64,000 nucleotides of DNA from Antedon mediterranea (Eukaryota > Echinodermata > Crinoidea > Comatulida > Antedonidae), in assembly GCF_964355755.1 (NCBI RefSeq), contig NC_092679.1:11462932-11526931 (forward strand), given 5' to 3'. The notes beneath the pieces were generated by a model that worked only from the letters and a program-made list of their open reading frames with translations, had not been told where the DNA came from and did not search any database. Positions within the stretch are counted from its first letter, which is position 1. The number at the start of each line of letters is the position of its first letter. This document shows, one piece after another, positions 14,301 through 24,656 of the stretch. Position numbers and translations under genes: made by a program.

Positions 14301-17300
14301 CTAAACCTCCGTGGTTAAATAAAGTTGAATTGAATTGAAACAATCTTATAAAGCTGATATTGTCTAAAACGGACATAAAATATCAGGTTAAATATGGAAT
14401 TTTTTCAAAATTCTATTTAAACTTTACTTTACTTTAAAAAAAATTTTTAAATCTACATTCCTAAAGACAATTGTTTCTTCGGCCATTGCATATAGGTAAG
14501 CCTTAACCTCTTGATATTGCAATATTAATGAATGATTATTACTGTATATAGTGCGGCGTATAGTTTCTGTTAATTGCTGTAACTTTTTCCCTTTGTAGAT
14601 CGAAGATCATTTGATTTCTGAAATTGGTATATATTACTTTCATTATCTTAAACCACAACAAACTTTACCTTATTTTACTGTACACAACTCATATTGGCCA
14701 CCATCCATATACTATCTTATTGGCTGTTGTGCAATTTTGCATATAAGCATCACTGTAATTGCATTTGTGCGGTATTACTCGAAACAAACAATATAAAACA
14801 ATATTGTCAATAGAACTTTCTAAATCAAATAGGCATAGGAATTGTCTGATATTAAAAGTTATATATTTTTAACAAGGCCATTATACATGACTAAAAATGT
14901 AGGTATAGTCAGACTATGTGTTGGTATAGCCTTTCAAGAATGTTAATACAATGTTTCTAATGAGTAACGACATACACTGGGCTAGAATTATGCTTAGATG
15001 TTACATCATACGACATACACTGGGCTAGAATTATGCTTAGATGTTAAATTATTTTGTATACAAACGTTTAATTTTAAGTTGAAACATTTTTTGGAGAAAG
15101 GTTTATAAACTACAATATTACATTTTACGTAAAAGAGCAAAATATACAAAAAATAAATTGTATTACCTGTGAATTGTAAGACAATATAATTCAATTTGTT
15201 TAATATACAACCATAACAATTATTGTATCAATTCACAATTTTACTTGTATGTGTCCAATTATCGTGTATTATGATATTGTATACTGAGGCCCTGATGGAT
15301 TTGATTGACCAATTGCACATTTTCAACGGGAAGCGATTAACGTGTTTGATTTAAAGTAGTATGAATTCATAAAAAAAACACCATTTTATATTAATGTGGT
15401 AATTAGAAAAAGAATAATGTTATTTATGAATTTTAATGACGCTTTCTATCAGCAAAATAATATTGCGATAAAAATAAAGGAATATATTATATCTATCAAT
15501 GGGTAGCTGACATTCGGGTCAAATTGTAGGGGGTATATGAGATGAATGATCATGTCAGCTACATGACAGTCCACTTGTCAAAGTACAATGTTTGATTTAC
15601 TTTGAATATACTAACTGTTATTTAAAAATATCAGTATGGAATGGTTTAATAATATCAAAACTATTGCTATAAATAAAAAATATATCTGTAATTCATAGAT
15701 GGATGATCTGCTCTAATTGACATAGAAAGAAATGGTAAACAATGTGATGCATCCATCTGTACGGGGAACTTAATTAAACTTTCGTTTTCTACGGAAAAAC
15801 AACAAAACAGCACAACCGAATATTCAACCTTAATGTGCTTTATTTACTCAAATTAAGTATGTTATAATTACTTTATAGGTATCTTGGCGCAAGAGTCTAG
15901 TCTTAGCCACTACCGTCGATCATAATCACTTTCAAGTTTGTGTTTACTACACTTAAAAAACGATTCCGTTCAAAGGTCAATAAACTTCGTTTAGACAACA
16001 CATTAATAACGATCGGTACAAAATCTGATTTGCCAAATAAGTTTCTAATTATTATAGTGGTAAAAAAATGACAAAACAAAGTTGTAAGATTTTCATGCAA
16101 ACAAAATAATTTACTATCATCTGGCAAGAAAACCATCGTTGATTTGTGGTCACAACACAAAATGACGGTACTACTCTTTATCATTGTTTACACCGTGGTT
16201 GTATAAAATACTTATATCATCTCATGACATTATGGTATTTATAGGCTATTTCGTCTTCTTTTCTGATTGTTTTATTCATTTATTTTGGTATAAAAAAATA
16301 TCAATAATAAAAAGCAACATAAACAAAAAAAATATATATGGGCTGAACACAGCAAACATTTAAACACACCAATACAAATAATAAAATAAATAACATTAAA
16401 AAAAGGAAATTTCAAAATTCGTATACAAAATCCCAATTAAAATTCATACGCTTGTGAGTACCACAGGACGATAACGATGGTCGATAAATACAAGCATTTT
16501 TGTTACATAAAACAAAACAAATCTAAAAAGTATTCATCATATAACTATGGATTACCATCTATGTTGTCTTTGATAACATTTATATTTTCACACGTTCAAT
16601 CAAATGACGTCATGATTAGTAAAAGCATGATATCGTGATCATGACGTCATTTGATTGGATTACAAAAATAATACTTGAATCAGCATTTATGGTTATCCTA
16701 TAGTTTTAGAGTGGACACTTTTCGAATGTATTATGTTTATGTAAGAAAATTGTATGTTTATCCATTCGTCGATCGCCCTATTTCTCGCAGCTTTTTAAGA
16801 CATTGAAAAAACTTTGTAAATTAAAATTGTTATCGCGAAGTTAAATTAAAGGAGATGTTTACCAGATTAGATATTCAATTACAATGGTTATAAAAATTAC
16901 CAGGAAAGTGGTTGTTATCTTCTTCGTAAAAAATGTCTAATCTAATTAAAATCACTTACGCACTGTTATTCCTATTAAGCTACTTTATGTTTAATCATAG
17001 CGTACCTAGTTAGTATGCCTAATAGTGGTAAAATTCATGATGGACTACTCAAGTCATATTGATTAGTTATAGTTGTATCAGATTGTTGTGAGATCACCTT
17101 TTAATAATTTAATTATAATTACTAAAATACTACACCGAGATGATGATAATGACTGACGATGTTGATGTTTTCTGATATCAAAAAAAATATGAATGATATG
17201 AGAATAAATATTTAGGCCTATTTGTCAATTTAAAAACCTATTTGAATATGATACATTCGTAGGCCTCATCAGATAGGAGCAGGGTGCGGGTCAAACAATT

Positions 17301-20300
17301 TGTTAAAGTTTTTGAATATTTTTTTACTCATCCAAATTCAATCCTCTTTAAAATTGTGTAACGGTTCCGAACTGTCGTTGTCCTGATCGGTTATGTATGT
17401 TAGATGTTGTTAAGCCATGTTTCAATCCAATATTTAACAAACGCTCGGAACTGCTTATTTCCTTCTGTTTCACCGCAAACCAACATATTTTACAGCTACT
17501 AATTATCAACAAACCGCTATCGTGTTTTTTAAAAATGGTTAACAGTTCTGGTTCGAATACTTGTAAAGTGTGGGCCCGTAACAAACCGATATAACACAAG
17601 TGTTATCATTATGTCTAGCGACAATAAACAGTAGTGCAGTATCGCATCTTCCGACAGCAACTCCCAGAAACCTTGTTACCATGTGCTATGGTATGGGCCT
17701 GTTGTATACCGCTCGTTTATGTATTCGCGGCTGAAATTTAACCTACAAGAAATGTGTCATGTTTCCAGAAATGTTCAAGCTCCGTTTGTTTATATACATT
17801 CTACTAAAGTACAATAAAGATGGCCTAAATATTGGGAGCACAACATTTTACGGCAATCAAGTGTATTAGAGTTAAGTTCATTATCTTATTTGATAAGTGG
17901 TTATCCACTTACAGTGCTGTCCAATTACCTGCTGATAGATTGAATTACGTAAAAAACGTCTTCATTTGTCATCTTGATAAACACTTTAAATTGATATTAA
18001 GTTGTACAGATGTCACAATGATTTGATTACATTGCACAATTGTATGTTAAAGGAATACCGGTATTTACTTTTAAATACATAACAATATAACTAAATCGTT
18101 ATATGGAGTCAAGATGAAAACTGGGCCCTATTATTTTCATACATAACATAAAAAGTACTCTGGCATATTTTACACTTTCAGTTAAACAAATGTGTCTTTA
18201 CTCGTGCACTTATACGTACTTGTCAAGCATGAAACTACAAGATGATATAGCTAATTATAACAATTAAGTTTCTCTAGTTTACGGTAACCCGACTTTCTTA
18301 TATTATTTTTATCACGTGGTGAAATCTCGACCACTTATTATAAAACGGTCAAGACAGAACAATTGTTACTTGTATTAAAAAAAAACTCTTAGGTCGCTCT
18401 CCAATGAGAGATTGTATTCAGTGTATAAGCCTACTGGACACTAGCCCCACCATACAAGTGTAATCAGATCTGTAATGAATATACAATTACACATTCATAT
18501 TTGATCATTATATAATGTAGCTGTAAATTGTGTGCATTAAGCACACGTTTACCTATAGTAAAAATGATTTCACTTACCTGTAGGGTGATCGGCTGTTGAT
18601 GTGCTATGTCGAAATGCTAGAATGTCATTAACTGTATGAGACGGAGGCCAGTGCCGGAGTGGTGTACAGGGACTTGATGTTGAAACATGCTTAGAATTAG
18701 AAGGTGCTGGACATGGGTATGGATACAGTGGGTTATAAATAGAGCGATGGTGTTCTTTACAGTCAAAACTACTCTGATAATGAGTACTATTCTGTCCAAT
18801 TTTGTTTCTTAATATTCGACTAATCGAACTGACTGATGGTACATTGTATTTATCACATACACCGTCTGCTAATAATTTGTCCCGAATCTCCCAAGCAAAT
18901 ATACCCGGGTCTTTGTGTTTATATTCTCGTATGTGTTTAACAACTTTCGGTGTTGTGACTCTTGGTTTACTGCCTCCGATTGCACCAGGAAGAATTGAAC
19001 CAGTTTCGTTGTATCGAGCCAATATCTTGCTAACACAACCATGAGATACCCTGAGTTGACGACTGATGTCACACGGTCGGATTCCAAGCTGGGCTAGCTC
19101 CACAATTCGAAGACGAATAGCATTTGGTAAAGGACGTCCGTTAACAAATACACCACCTAGCTGATTTACTTCACCAAATGTTTGTTCTGTGGAAAACACA
19201 CCATAAAATGCCATTTTAACTTAGTTGTAAATGTTATTTAAAAATTGAAATAAAACAAAAATTCGTCAGGCAGTGTATCATCACTCTTGTAAAAACCCCA
19301 CAGTCTATTTTGATTCCAACGATGTCTTTATTACTTCATTCTCACATGAATAACTAAGTGCAACAAGTCTTGGCCATAAGTTGGAATGTGAATTTATACT
19401 TGTCAATGGACAAGGGTTAATGCACGGCTGGTTGCTTGTTGTCAGTGTCCATAATTACGTTACAATAGCTTGCGGGAAAGCTCAATCTACAATCCATTTT
19501 TCTACCATTAAGGATCAAATTTGACACCAAAATGTGTTTGATTTTTGTTGGTAGCGTTTCCGATTGCAAGCATAATTTATTTGCGTCAGCCATCGATCGT
19601 CGGTTCGAAGCTGAGAAACTCTATCCAACAAATTGTCTGGACTATTGAATGTAGTTTTCAGTTTTAACTAAGCGAGAAAGTCTTTAATTGTCATGTATCA
19701 AAGTCAAATAAAAACGAGCTTACTTAAGTACTCTTAGACGGATACTTTTCTACCAATCTCAGTGTTGAAACCTACTGTAAACGGAGCGTAACAGCGTGCT
19801 CTTTAGCGTTCCATTTATAGCATTTGGAGTGAAATCTTCAGTCCATTACAACACTCAGTGATCATTTTCAAAAGCAATTAATATCGTTTAATCATGAAAG
19901 TGATACATTCTAAGCACTAGTACTATTTTTTATTAGGCCTACAATGTCTATTATTAGGCCTACTTGTGACGATTTAACAATTTATATGCATTTAAAAGGA
20001 ATGTATAACTACATTCATACTATAAGTTCAGATACTATTATCCCAGTAATTTATAATAGTTTTAATTTAGATATGACAAGACCTACAATTTGGGAAGAAA
20101 AAATTAATCTTCACTATTATAGATTTTTTTTCCATTACATTATATTATTTCATCCACTCCTAAATTATGATATTCTAAGCGAGTATGACCGGCTTAGTAG
20201 TAAGTTTTTATACTTTTTTGTAAGTTTGTTCGTGAATAACAAGGCGATATACATGGCTGCAGTCGCATGCTCAAGTTATTGTTTACTAACCAACCGACCG

Positions 20301-23300
20301 ACCGACCGACCAACCGACCAACATAGTGAGCTGTAGAGTAGCGTTGCACGCGAATAAAAACACCTACATTAGACCATATAACAATAATTAATTGTTTATC
20401 ATCCCCTCCCTACCGATTAGTAAATGTCTTTCTTTTTGTAATAAGAATGCTTTTAAGTTAGGCTAATACAAGTAATAGAATATAGTTGGTTAATGATTTG
20501 TTTCTATCGTGTACAATCCGGGCTGTGACAATACATTTTCACCTCAGTACTGCAGTACATATACCTTAGAAAAAAAAAGGGGGCGGGGAGACAATTGAGG
20601 GAATGAGATTATAAACAAAAATGTGTTATGCATTTCAATTCCATGTTTATGCCATTTTTGTGTTTTGTTTTGTTCTGGTACAGTAATGCTAGAAAAATGC
20701 TAACATCTACAACTTCGTATGCGATAGTCATGTCTCTTTTGTTACCATTCGACAAGAGACAGTATTTTATGAAATAAACCTGTATTTGTTCTATTTTCAT
20801 GTTTTGTAGGCCTATATGTATGTTTATATTTGGTTTTTCCGACTCAATCATCATTCAATCACAATAGATTTGTATATCATAATTATTTAGTACCGGTATG
20901 TTTTCTATATCATAGTATTTGTATTAGATATAAGATATTTCTAAGAGTAACGAAGTTGTAGGATTAATACATAAATAGATAGACCTTTCAGTGCATAACG
21001 AAATGTGATATTATACTCGTAACTTAACATTTAACAGAAAATAAATGTAAATTTAAACGATCGATATTAACTAAACAACGTTTTTCTGAAGAGGGGGTAA
21101 ATCAGCCTTTATCGAATGCAACTCTATAATATGATTTAATAAGATGTATGGGTTTTTATTACACGTGGTTTGATTGGTGACGTAATGGAAGCAATTATAT
21201 ATCGTCACTGTAGTTCATTCACCAAGTTGCTAAAAAATGTTGAATTACAAGAATTGTTTGTGTCTGTTATAATAAAACTTTGCTATGTAGAAAATGCAAT
21301 CAAATAGACAGCAGGAAAACCAAACCGATTTGTATATCCGCCATTTCCCTTGCTGTTTCCACAGGCTAAACTGTGAGATTTAAAAAACTAGGGCTATTTA
21401 GACTCAACATACACGCTTTAAAACATAGACTGAGCAAATTGATAGTGATGGTACTACGCTGATAAAACTCATCACGTGACGTATTAATTTAAGGTTGGTT
21501 GCCATAATGACGCAACGCAAGGACGTAAGCGCCACGCTATCGCTATCGTTGCGTCCCATAGTGGGAATCTCACACTTTTTTTCGTTTCACGCTGCTGTGT
21601 TAGATAATGGAAAAGCATATTTTTATATATAATTAAACGGCGCGCCGTGAAGTATAAAATGTAGCTTTAATGGGTAAAAAGTTTTTTAAAATCCGCTTTA
21701 AAGGTTTTTATTATATATAAATTATAAAATACAATTATTTTGTAATATTCTGGGGTACAAAAATCATCAAATCAAAACATTTCATCCATTGATAGCTAGC
21801 TAATTATATTACATAATATTTTTATCACTTTCAACATTAATATCATTACCATTTTATTACTGATTAATACAATGTGATTGAATAATTGTATTAAACAATG
21901 TTATTTTATGCGTATGTGTAAAATAAAAAGAAATTTTTAATTAATTTAATTAGAGAAATTAATTAAAAGAAAAAAATGATCATAAATATACTCTAAGTAA
22001 TAGTTTTTATTAAATTTATGTACAAAAAATGTTTAAATAAATCAAATAATGTATGTAGGCTACAGATAGTGATATGAATTTTTGTAACTACCGAGTTTAG
22101 TTTTTATACAGGGTACTTATATTACTGTTATGTACACATTTTTAAGACAATAAAAGTGGGAAAAATAACAAAATAAAAAAAAAAAAGGTTTAAAATAAAA
22201 AATACATGGATATTTAACTTAAAAGAGATCTTTAATGAAGAGATAACTAAATTCTGTTGTTGGTGTTTATTATTCATTGACGATTGAATGTTGCTATAGG
22301 AAACTGATGACAATTGACATACTTTAACCATGAAAAGCATTTGTTCGTAACTTAAAAGTTTCTTTTAGACCCGAATAGGTGAGATAGGATTTCTCTGACG
22401 AGACTGAATGAATTCTGTATTAACTAGCTTCTACACAAATAAATTGTTATTATTCGACATATAATTATTCTGATAATAATATTATTGTTCATTTAATTGA
22501 TTTGTTATTAGTTATTTATAGTTTCTGTTGAATTGCCATTTTTTTAACGGGACTAAATAACTATTTTGTTTATATTAATTATTTCAGTATTGTTTTATGT
22601 TATCGTAATTATATCAGTTTATAGACTTGTGTCTGATACAAGACAATGGCGTGTTATGTCTGCCCTGTACAGTGATGTTAGAATACAACAATCTTTGATG
22701 CTGGTGTTGATTCTTTTATCAACTTCATCAGGTCTAGTAGGCATTTCAATAAATTGACAATAAAACGAACATATTGATGATGCTGAAGTAACTTATCGTA
22801 AGACACTTTTTAAACATCATTAATGAAAAATTGATAAAGACAGACCCCACTATAGCTTAGTTGATGCAATGATATTGTACCAAACTTGTCTGATTTTAAT
22901 TATATTTATAACGAATTTTGGCCGTGGAAAAGGTACAGCATACAAATATCAAAGAAGATTATTGAAGAAGATATATTTCTATACCCATGGGGTAAATTTA
23001 TACATGGGTGCTTCATTGCCTTAATGAAATTAATATGTATAATAGTTGTATACAGTTAATGCACATACAGCAAACCAGCTCAATCGCCACATACTACAAA
23101 CAATTAAGTAACTTATATAAGGCCTATTTTATCTTCATTCTCTTTGAGACAGTAATCAAATTATTGTCCTCAACCTTTTAGTGCCATAAAGTAAGTGTGC
23201 TTATATTCATTCATTTCGACACCAATTGGTATAACATTACATTCAGTTATTACTCCAAAATATGAATAATAATATTCAGTCACCTTTAATCAACTAACGC

Positions 23301-24132
23301 AAAACTAAATGATGTGCACACACACGCGGGAACACATCATCAGATAATCTATTCTGATAACTTCCGTTGACCATCTCAAATCCATACCTCAGCATATAAA
23401 ACTCATAATTATATTTCATAATGTCCTAAACAATAATCAAATTAGTGTTACAGTAACTTATTTCAAATTTGTCCCGTATAGATTTTACTTGTACCTAATG
23501 GTACTGGCAGGTTTGAAAATGTATAAAAGTAGGTCGAGGCTAAACCTTCAAGCATATGATAAGAGACTGTAAATATTGAAGCTGTCTGATAGTGGTATTG
23601 TCAATTTTAATTCAGTAATTACATTTTACTAAATTAATTACAGGTAGCACAAACTAAAACCACGGATTCTCATCGAACTTCCGATGTTATTTTGAAATAG
23701 ATTTCTACTATTTGAAGTTCGAATTTTGCTTATTATAATGTAACCTAGTTTAAAAGTGTCCTATTTAAAAAAACAACATTATTACTGTGTACTACAAGTT
23801 TATTTTCAAATCATCTTTAATATAATTATAATAAAACAGTTACAAAGTCTTGTAGGACTCAATATTAACACAACAACATTTGTAGGTTTATAAATATTTA
23901 ATAAATACACCGTTTAGTGGGATCAATGTATAACCAATATCATAATTATAATAGTATAACTATGCATTCTATAGCATAATACTATATTATTGGTTGTTGT
24001 TCTACTTTACTTTAATGTAACTTAGCTAAGCTTTCAAAGAACCTATTATAATACAACAAAAAAACACAATGTACACATAACTACGAAGAGTGTATACATA
24101 AAAACTGTGCACATCTTGTATCTGACAATTTG

Positions 24133-24164
<32 letters not shown>

Positions 24165-24286
24165 GGACTAAAATAAATCATTTACTACCAAATTGTCTTA
24201 CATATACCGGTAGTGGACTAAAACAAAATTCTTATAAATAAGTATGTTACTATATATAGTGAAACTGTAAAAAAAATCTTACCCAT
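2244..24286 (-). CDS. Pax1/9: Pax1/9 paired-domain transcription factor (five coding exons)
   Basis: CDS = complement(join(2244..2317, 2768..3005, 3439..3590, 18578..19186, 24283..24286)), 1077 nt, 358 aa. All junctions are GT-AG with compatible phases. The paired domain spans about residues 3-132 ([19 protein letters not shown] near its start, RILRNKIG at its end). It is followed by the octapeptide HTVNDILA at 185-192 and no homeodomain, which defines the Pax1/9 class. The spliced start MEQTFGEV matches the vertebrate Pax1 start MEQTYGEV. The C-terminal part is rich in Ser, Pro and Tyr and ends in a PLAYKHI block reminiscent of the Pax9 SLAFKGM block. Known role of the family: nuclear DNA-binding regulator of pharyngeal endoderm and gill-slit development in deuterostomes. 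Length is close to vertebrate Pax9 (341 aa). No frameshift or missing paired-domain block is seen. Introns 1 (5.1 kb) and 2 (15 kb) are large. Confidence 0.95.
2768..3005 (-). CDS. Pax1/9: Pax1/9 coding exon 4: C-terminal transactivation region
   Basis: 238 nt, residues 256-334. Acceptor ATTTCAAAG, donor ATTG|GTAAGTGAG. The product is Ser/Thr/Pro/Tyr rich ([19 protein letters not shown]) and carries [10 protein letters not shown], resembling the Pax1/9 C-terminal block. Reading through would stop one codon past the junction (GGT AAG TGA), but the sequence is a near-consensus donor and a matching acceptor exists at 2318-2320. Confidence 0.9.
3439..3590 (-). CDS. Pax1/9: Pax1/9 coding exon 3
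   Basis: 152 nt, acceptor TTTCATTAAAG and donor AAG|GTATGG. The phase matches the preceding exon (one base carried) and ends in phase 0. It encodes about 50 residues (205-255) with no stop. This is the poorly conserved linker after the octapeptide, so support comes mainly from splice sites, phase and an open frame. Confidence 0.85.
4141..4223. repeat. Two short perfect hairpins flanking a GC box
   Basis: 4141-4165 has arms GCTCATG/CATGAGC. 4201-4223 is a 10-bp perfect stem (ATCGTCTTAA/TTAAGACGAT) with a 3-nt loop. GGGCGG lies between them at 4177-4182. The stretch is less AT-rich than its surroundings and lies about 550 bp inside intron 2 from exon 3. Confidence 0.5.
7754..7825. repeat. Three tandem copies of a 24-bp unit
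   Basis: The unit is about GGATTCACAACACAACATAT plus TGCA, with a GG/GT difference at the start of the middle copy. It lies within Pax1/9 intron 2. Confidence 0.9.
10290..10445 (+). mobile_element. Probable 3' end of a non-LTR retroelement
   Basis: A GC-richer stretch (GAGAGCCATCTCGATAGTGC ... GTGCTGCACCGCTGTCTTG) is followed by GTGCCTGGAAATTG and an A-rich (AATAAA)n tail. This layout fits a 5'-truncated LINE or SINE 3' end. The family is not identified. Confidence 0.45.
14310..14341 (+). repeat. (TTGAA)n retroelement tail
   Basis: GGTTAAATAAAGTTGAATTG followed by AATTGAAA, the same tail motif as at 2091-2117 and 24853-24893. Confidence 0.45.
14968..15053. repeat. Tandem duplication of a 43-bp unit
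   Basis: CGACATACACTGGGCTAGAA... occurs at 14968 and again at 15011. The first 36-37 bases are identical and the ends diverge. Confidence 0.9.
16597..16657. repeat. 20-bp perfect inverted repeat carrying CRE sites
   Basis: Arms CAATCAAATGACGTCATGAT (16597-16616) and its exact reverse complement (16638-16657), with a 21-nt spacer. Each arm holds the CREB/ATF palindrome TGACGTCA. It lies in intron 2, about 1.9 kb downstream of the paired-domain exon. It could be regulatory or a small MITE. Confidence 0.9.
18578..19186 (-). CDS. Pax1/9: Pax1/9 coding exon 2: paired domain and octapeptide
   Basis: 609 nt, residues 2-204. The acceptor TGTTTTCCACAG lies just before AACAAACATTTGG and the donor is CTACAG|GTAAGTG. 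The exon encodes the complete bipartite paired domain (PAI helices with [20 protein letters not shown] half with [19 protein letters not shown]), a Tyr/Pro-rich linker and octapeptide HTVNDILA. The frame stays open to an ATG at 19212-19214, but that ATG lies upstream of the splice acceptor and is probably intronic. Confidence 0.97.
20260..20359. repeat. Dispersed CCGA-rich module, copy 1
   Basis: CAGTCGCATGCTCAAGTTA, then an (ACCG/ACCA)n tract, ACATAGTGAGCTGTA and a near-complementary end TGCACGCGAAT. The same order of blocks recurs at 59371-59441, so it is a dispersed element with short inverted ends. Confidence 0.7.
21509..21555. repeat. 9-bp inverted repeat in a GC-rich patch
   Basis: GACGCAACG (21509-21517) and CGTTGCGTC (21547-21555) flank GTAAGCGCCACGCTATCGC. 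The patch is clearly richer in CpG than its surroundings. Possibly a MITE fragment or an intronic element. Confidence 0.5.
24283..24286 (-). CDS. Pax1/9: Pax1/9 coding exon 1 (start codon exon)
   Basis: The coding part is only ATG G, in a strong start context (GCCATGG), followed directly by donor GTAAGA. Joined to exon 2 (AACAAACATTT) it gives M-E-Q-T-F. The exon continues upstream as 5' UTR. An in-frame ORF extends upstream to an ATG at 24640, but that lies above the likely transcription start. Confidence 0.82.
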
Positions 24287-24568
24287 GGCACTACAATATA
24301 ATTCGCTTGTCCAAACAGTAACGAAACTAGATAGATCTGTACCTATTTCTTTCTCCTGTGCAGTGTGGGAGATGAAAAGGTCAGAAAAAAGCACACAAAA
24401 TGAACAAAAGAGGCTTGCAGAATACGACGATGGTGAAGGATTAATGAAGGCTGATGTAAGTGCGTCCAGACCCAAGCAAGCGATGACATAAAGTGTGTTA
24501 AACTTAAACCTCTCAATGTAGCCCTGGTGTACTTTAGCAACGCGGATCCAAACTAATCCTGGCCCACG

Positions 24569-24573
24569 ATTGG
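24569..24573 (-). promoter_or_regulatory. CCAAT motif in the Pax1/9 5' region
   Basis: CCAAT (GACCAATCG on the minus strand) lies about 285 nt upstream of the ATG, in a locally GC-richer stretch. If the TATA call is right it would sit inside the 5' UTR, so its role is uncertain. Confidence 0.25.
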
Positions 24574-24648
24574 TCAATGCTTTACCGCTAGGAAGTCTCT
24601 CGACCCTTTTTTCGTTAAAATATCTTGTTTTGGAAAACAATTTTTATA

Positions 24649-24656
24649 CTTTTATA
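24649..24656 (-). promoter_or_regulatory. Candidate TATA box of Pax1/9
   Basis: TATAAAAG on the minus strand, about 365 nt upstream of the ATG. It would place the transcription start near 24620 and leave a 5' UTR of roughly 335 nt. This is a motif match only. Confidence 0.35.

Larger units (their letters stand above)
3591..18577 (-). other. Pax1/9 intron 2 (about 15 kb)
   Basis: AT-rich intron bounded by exon 2's donor (GTAAGTG) and exon 3's acceptor. I see no further coding exon; ORFs here lack domain signal. Items inside: hairpins at 4141-4223, a triple 24-bp repeat at 7754-7825, a retroelement 3' end near 10290-10445, a retroelement tail near 14310-14341, a 43-bp duplication at 14968-15053 and a CRE-containing inverted repeat at 16597-16657. 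TAGGCCTA is frequent here. Confidence 0.85.
19187..24282 (-). other. Pax1/9 intron 1 (about 5.1 kb)
   Basis: Lies between the ATG exon and the paired-domain exon. No coding exon seen. It holds the CCGA-rich module at 20260-20359, a hairpin at 21509-21555 and a (TAA)n microsatellite at 24132-24160. Candidate location for pharyngeal enhancers, by position only. Confidence 0.75.

Noticed and set aside
18570-19214. 214-codon ORF starting MAFYGVF as the full start of Pax1/9
   Set aside because: A good acceptor (GTTTTCCACAG) lies inside the first codons and joins an upstream ATGG|GT exon to give the family's MEQT start.
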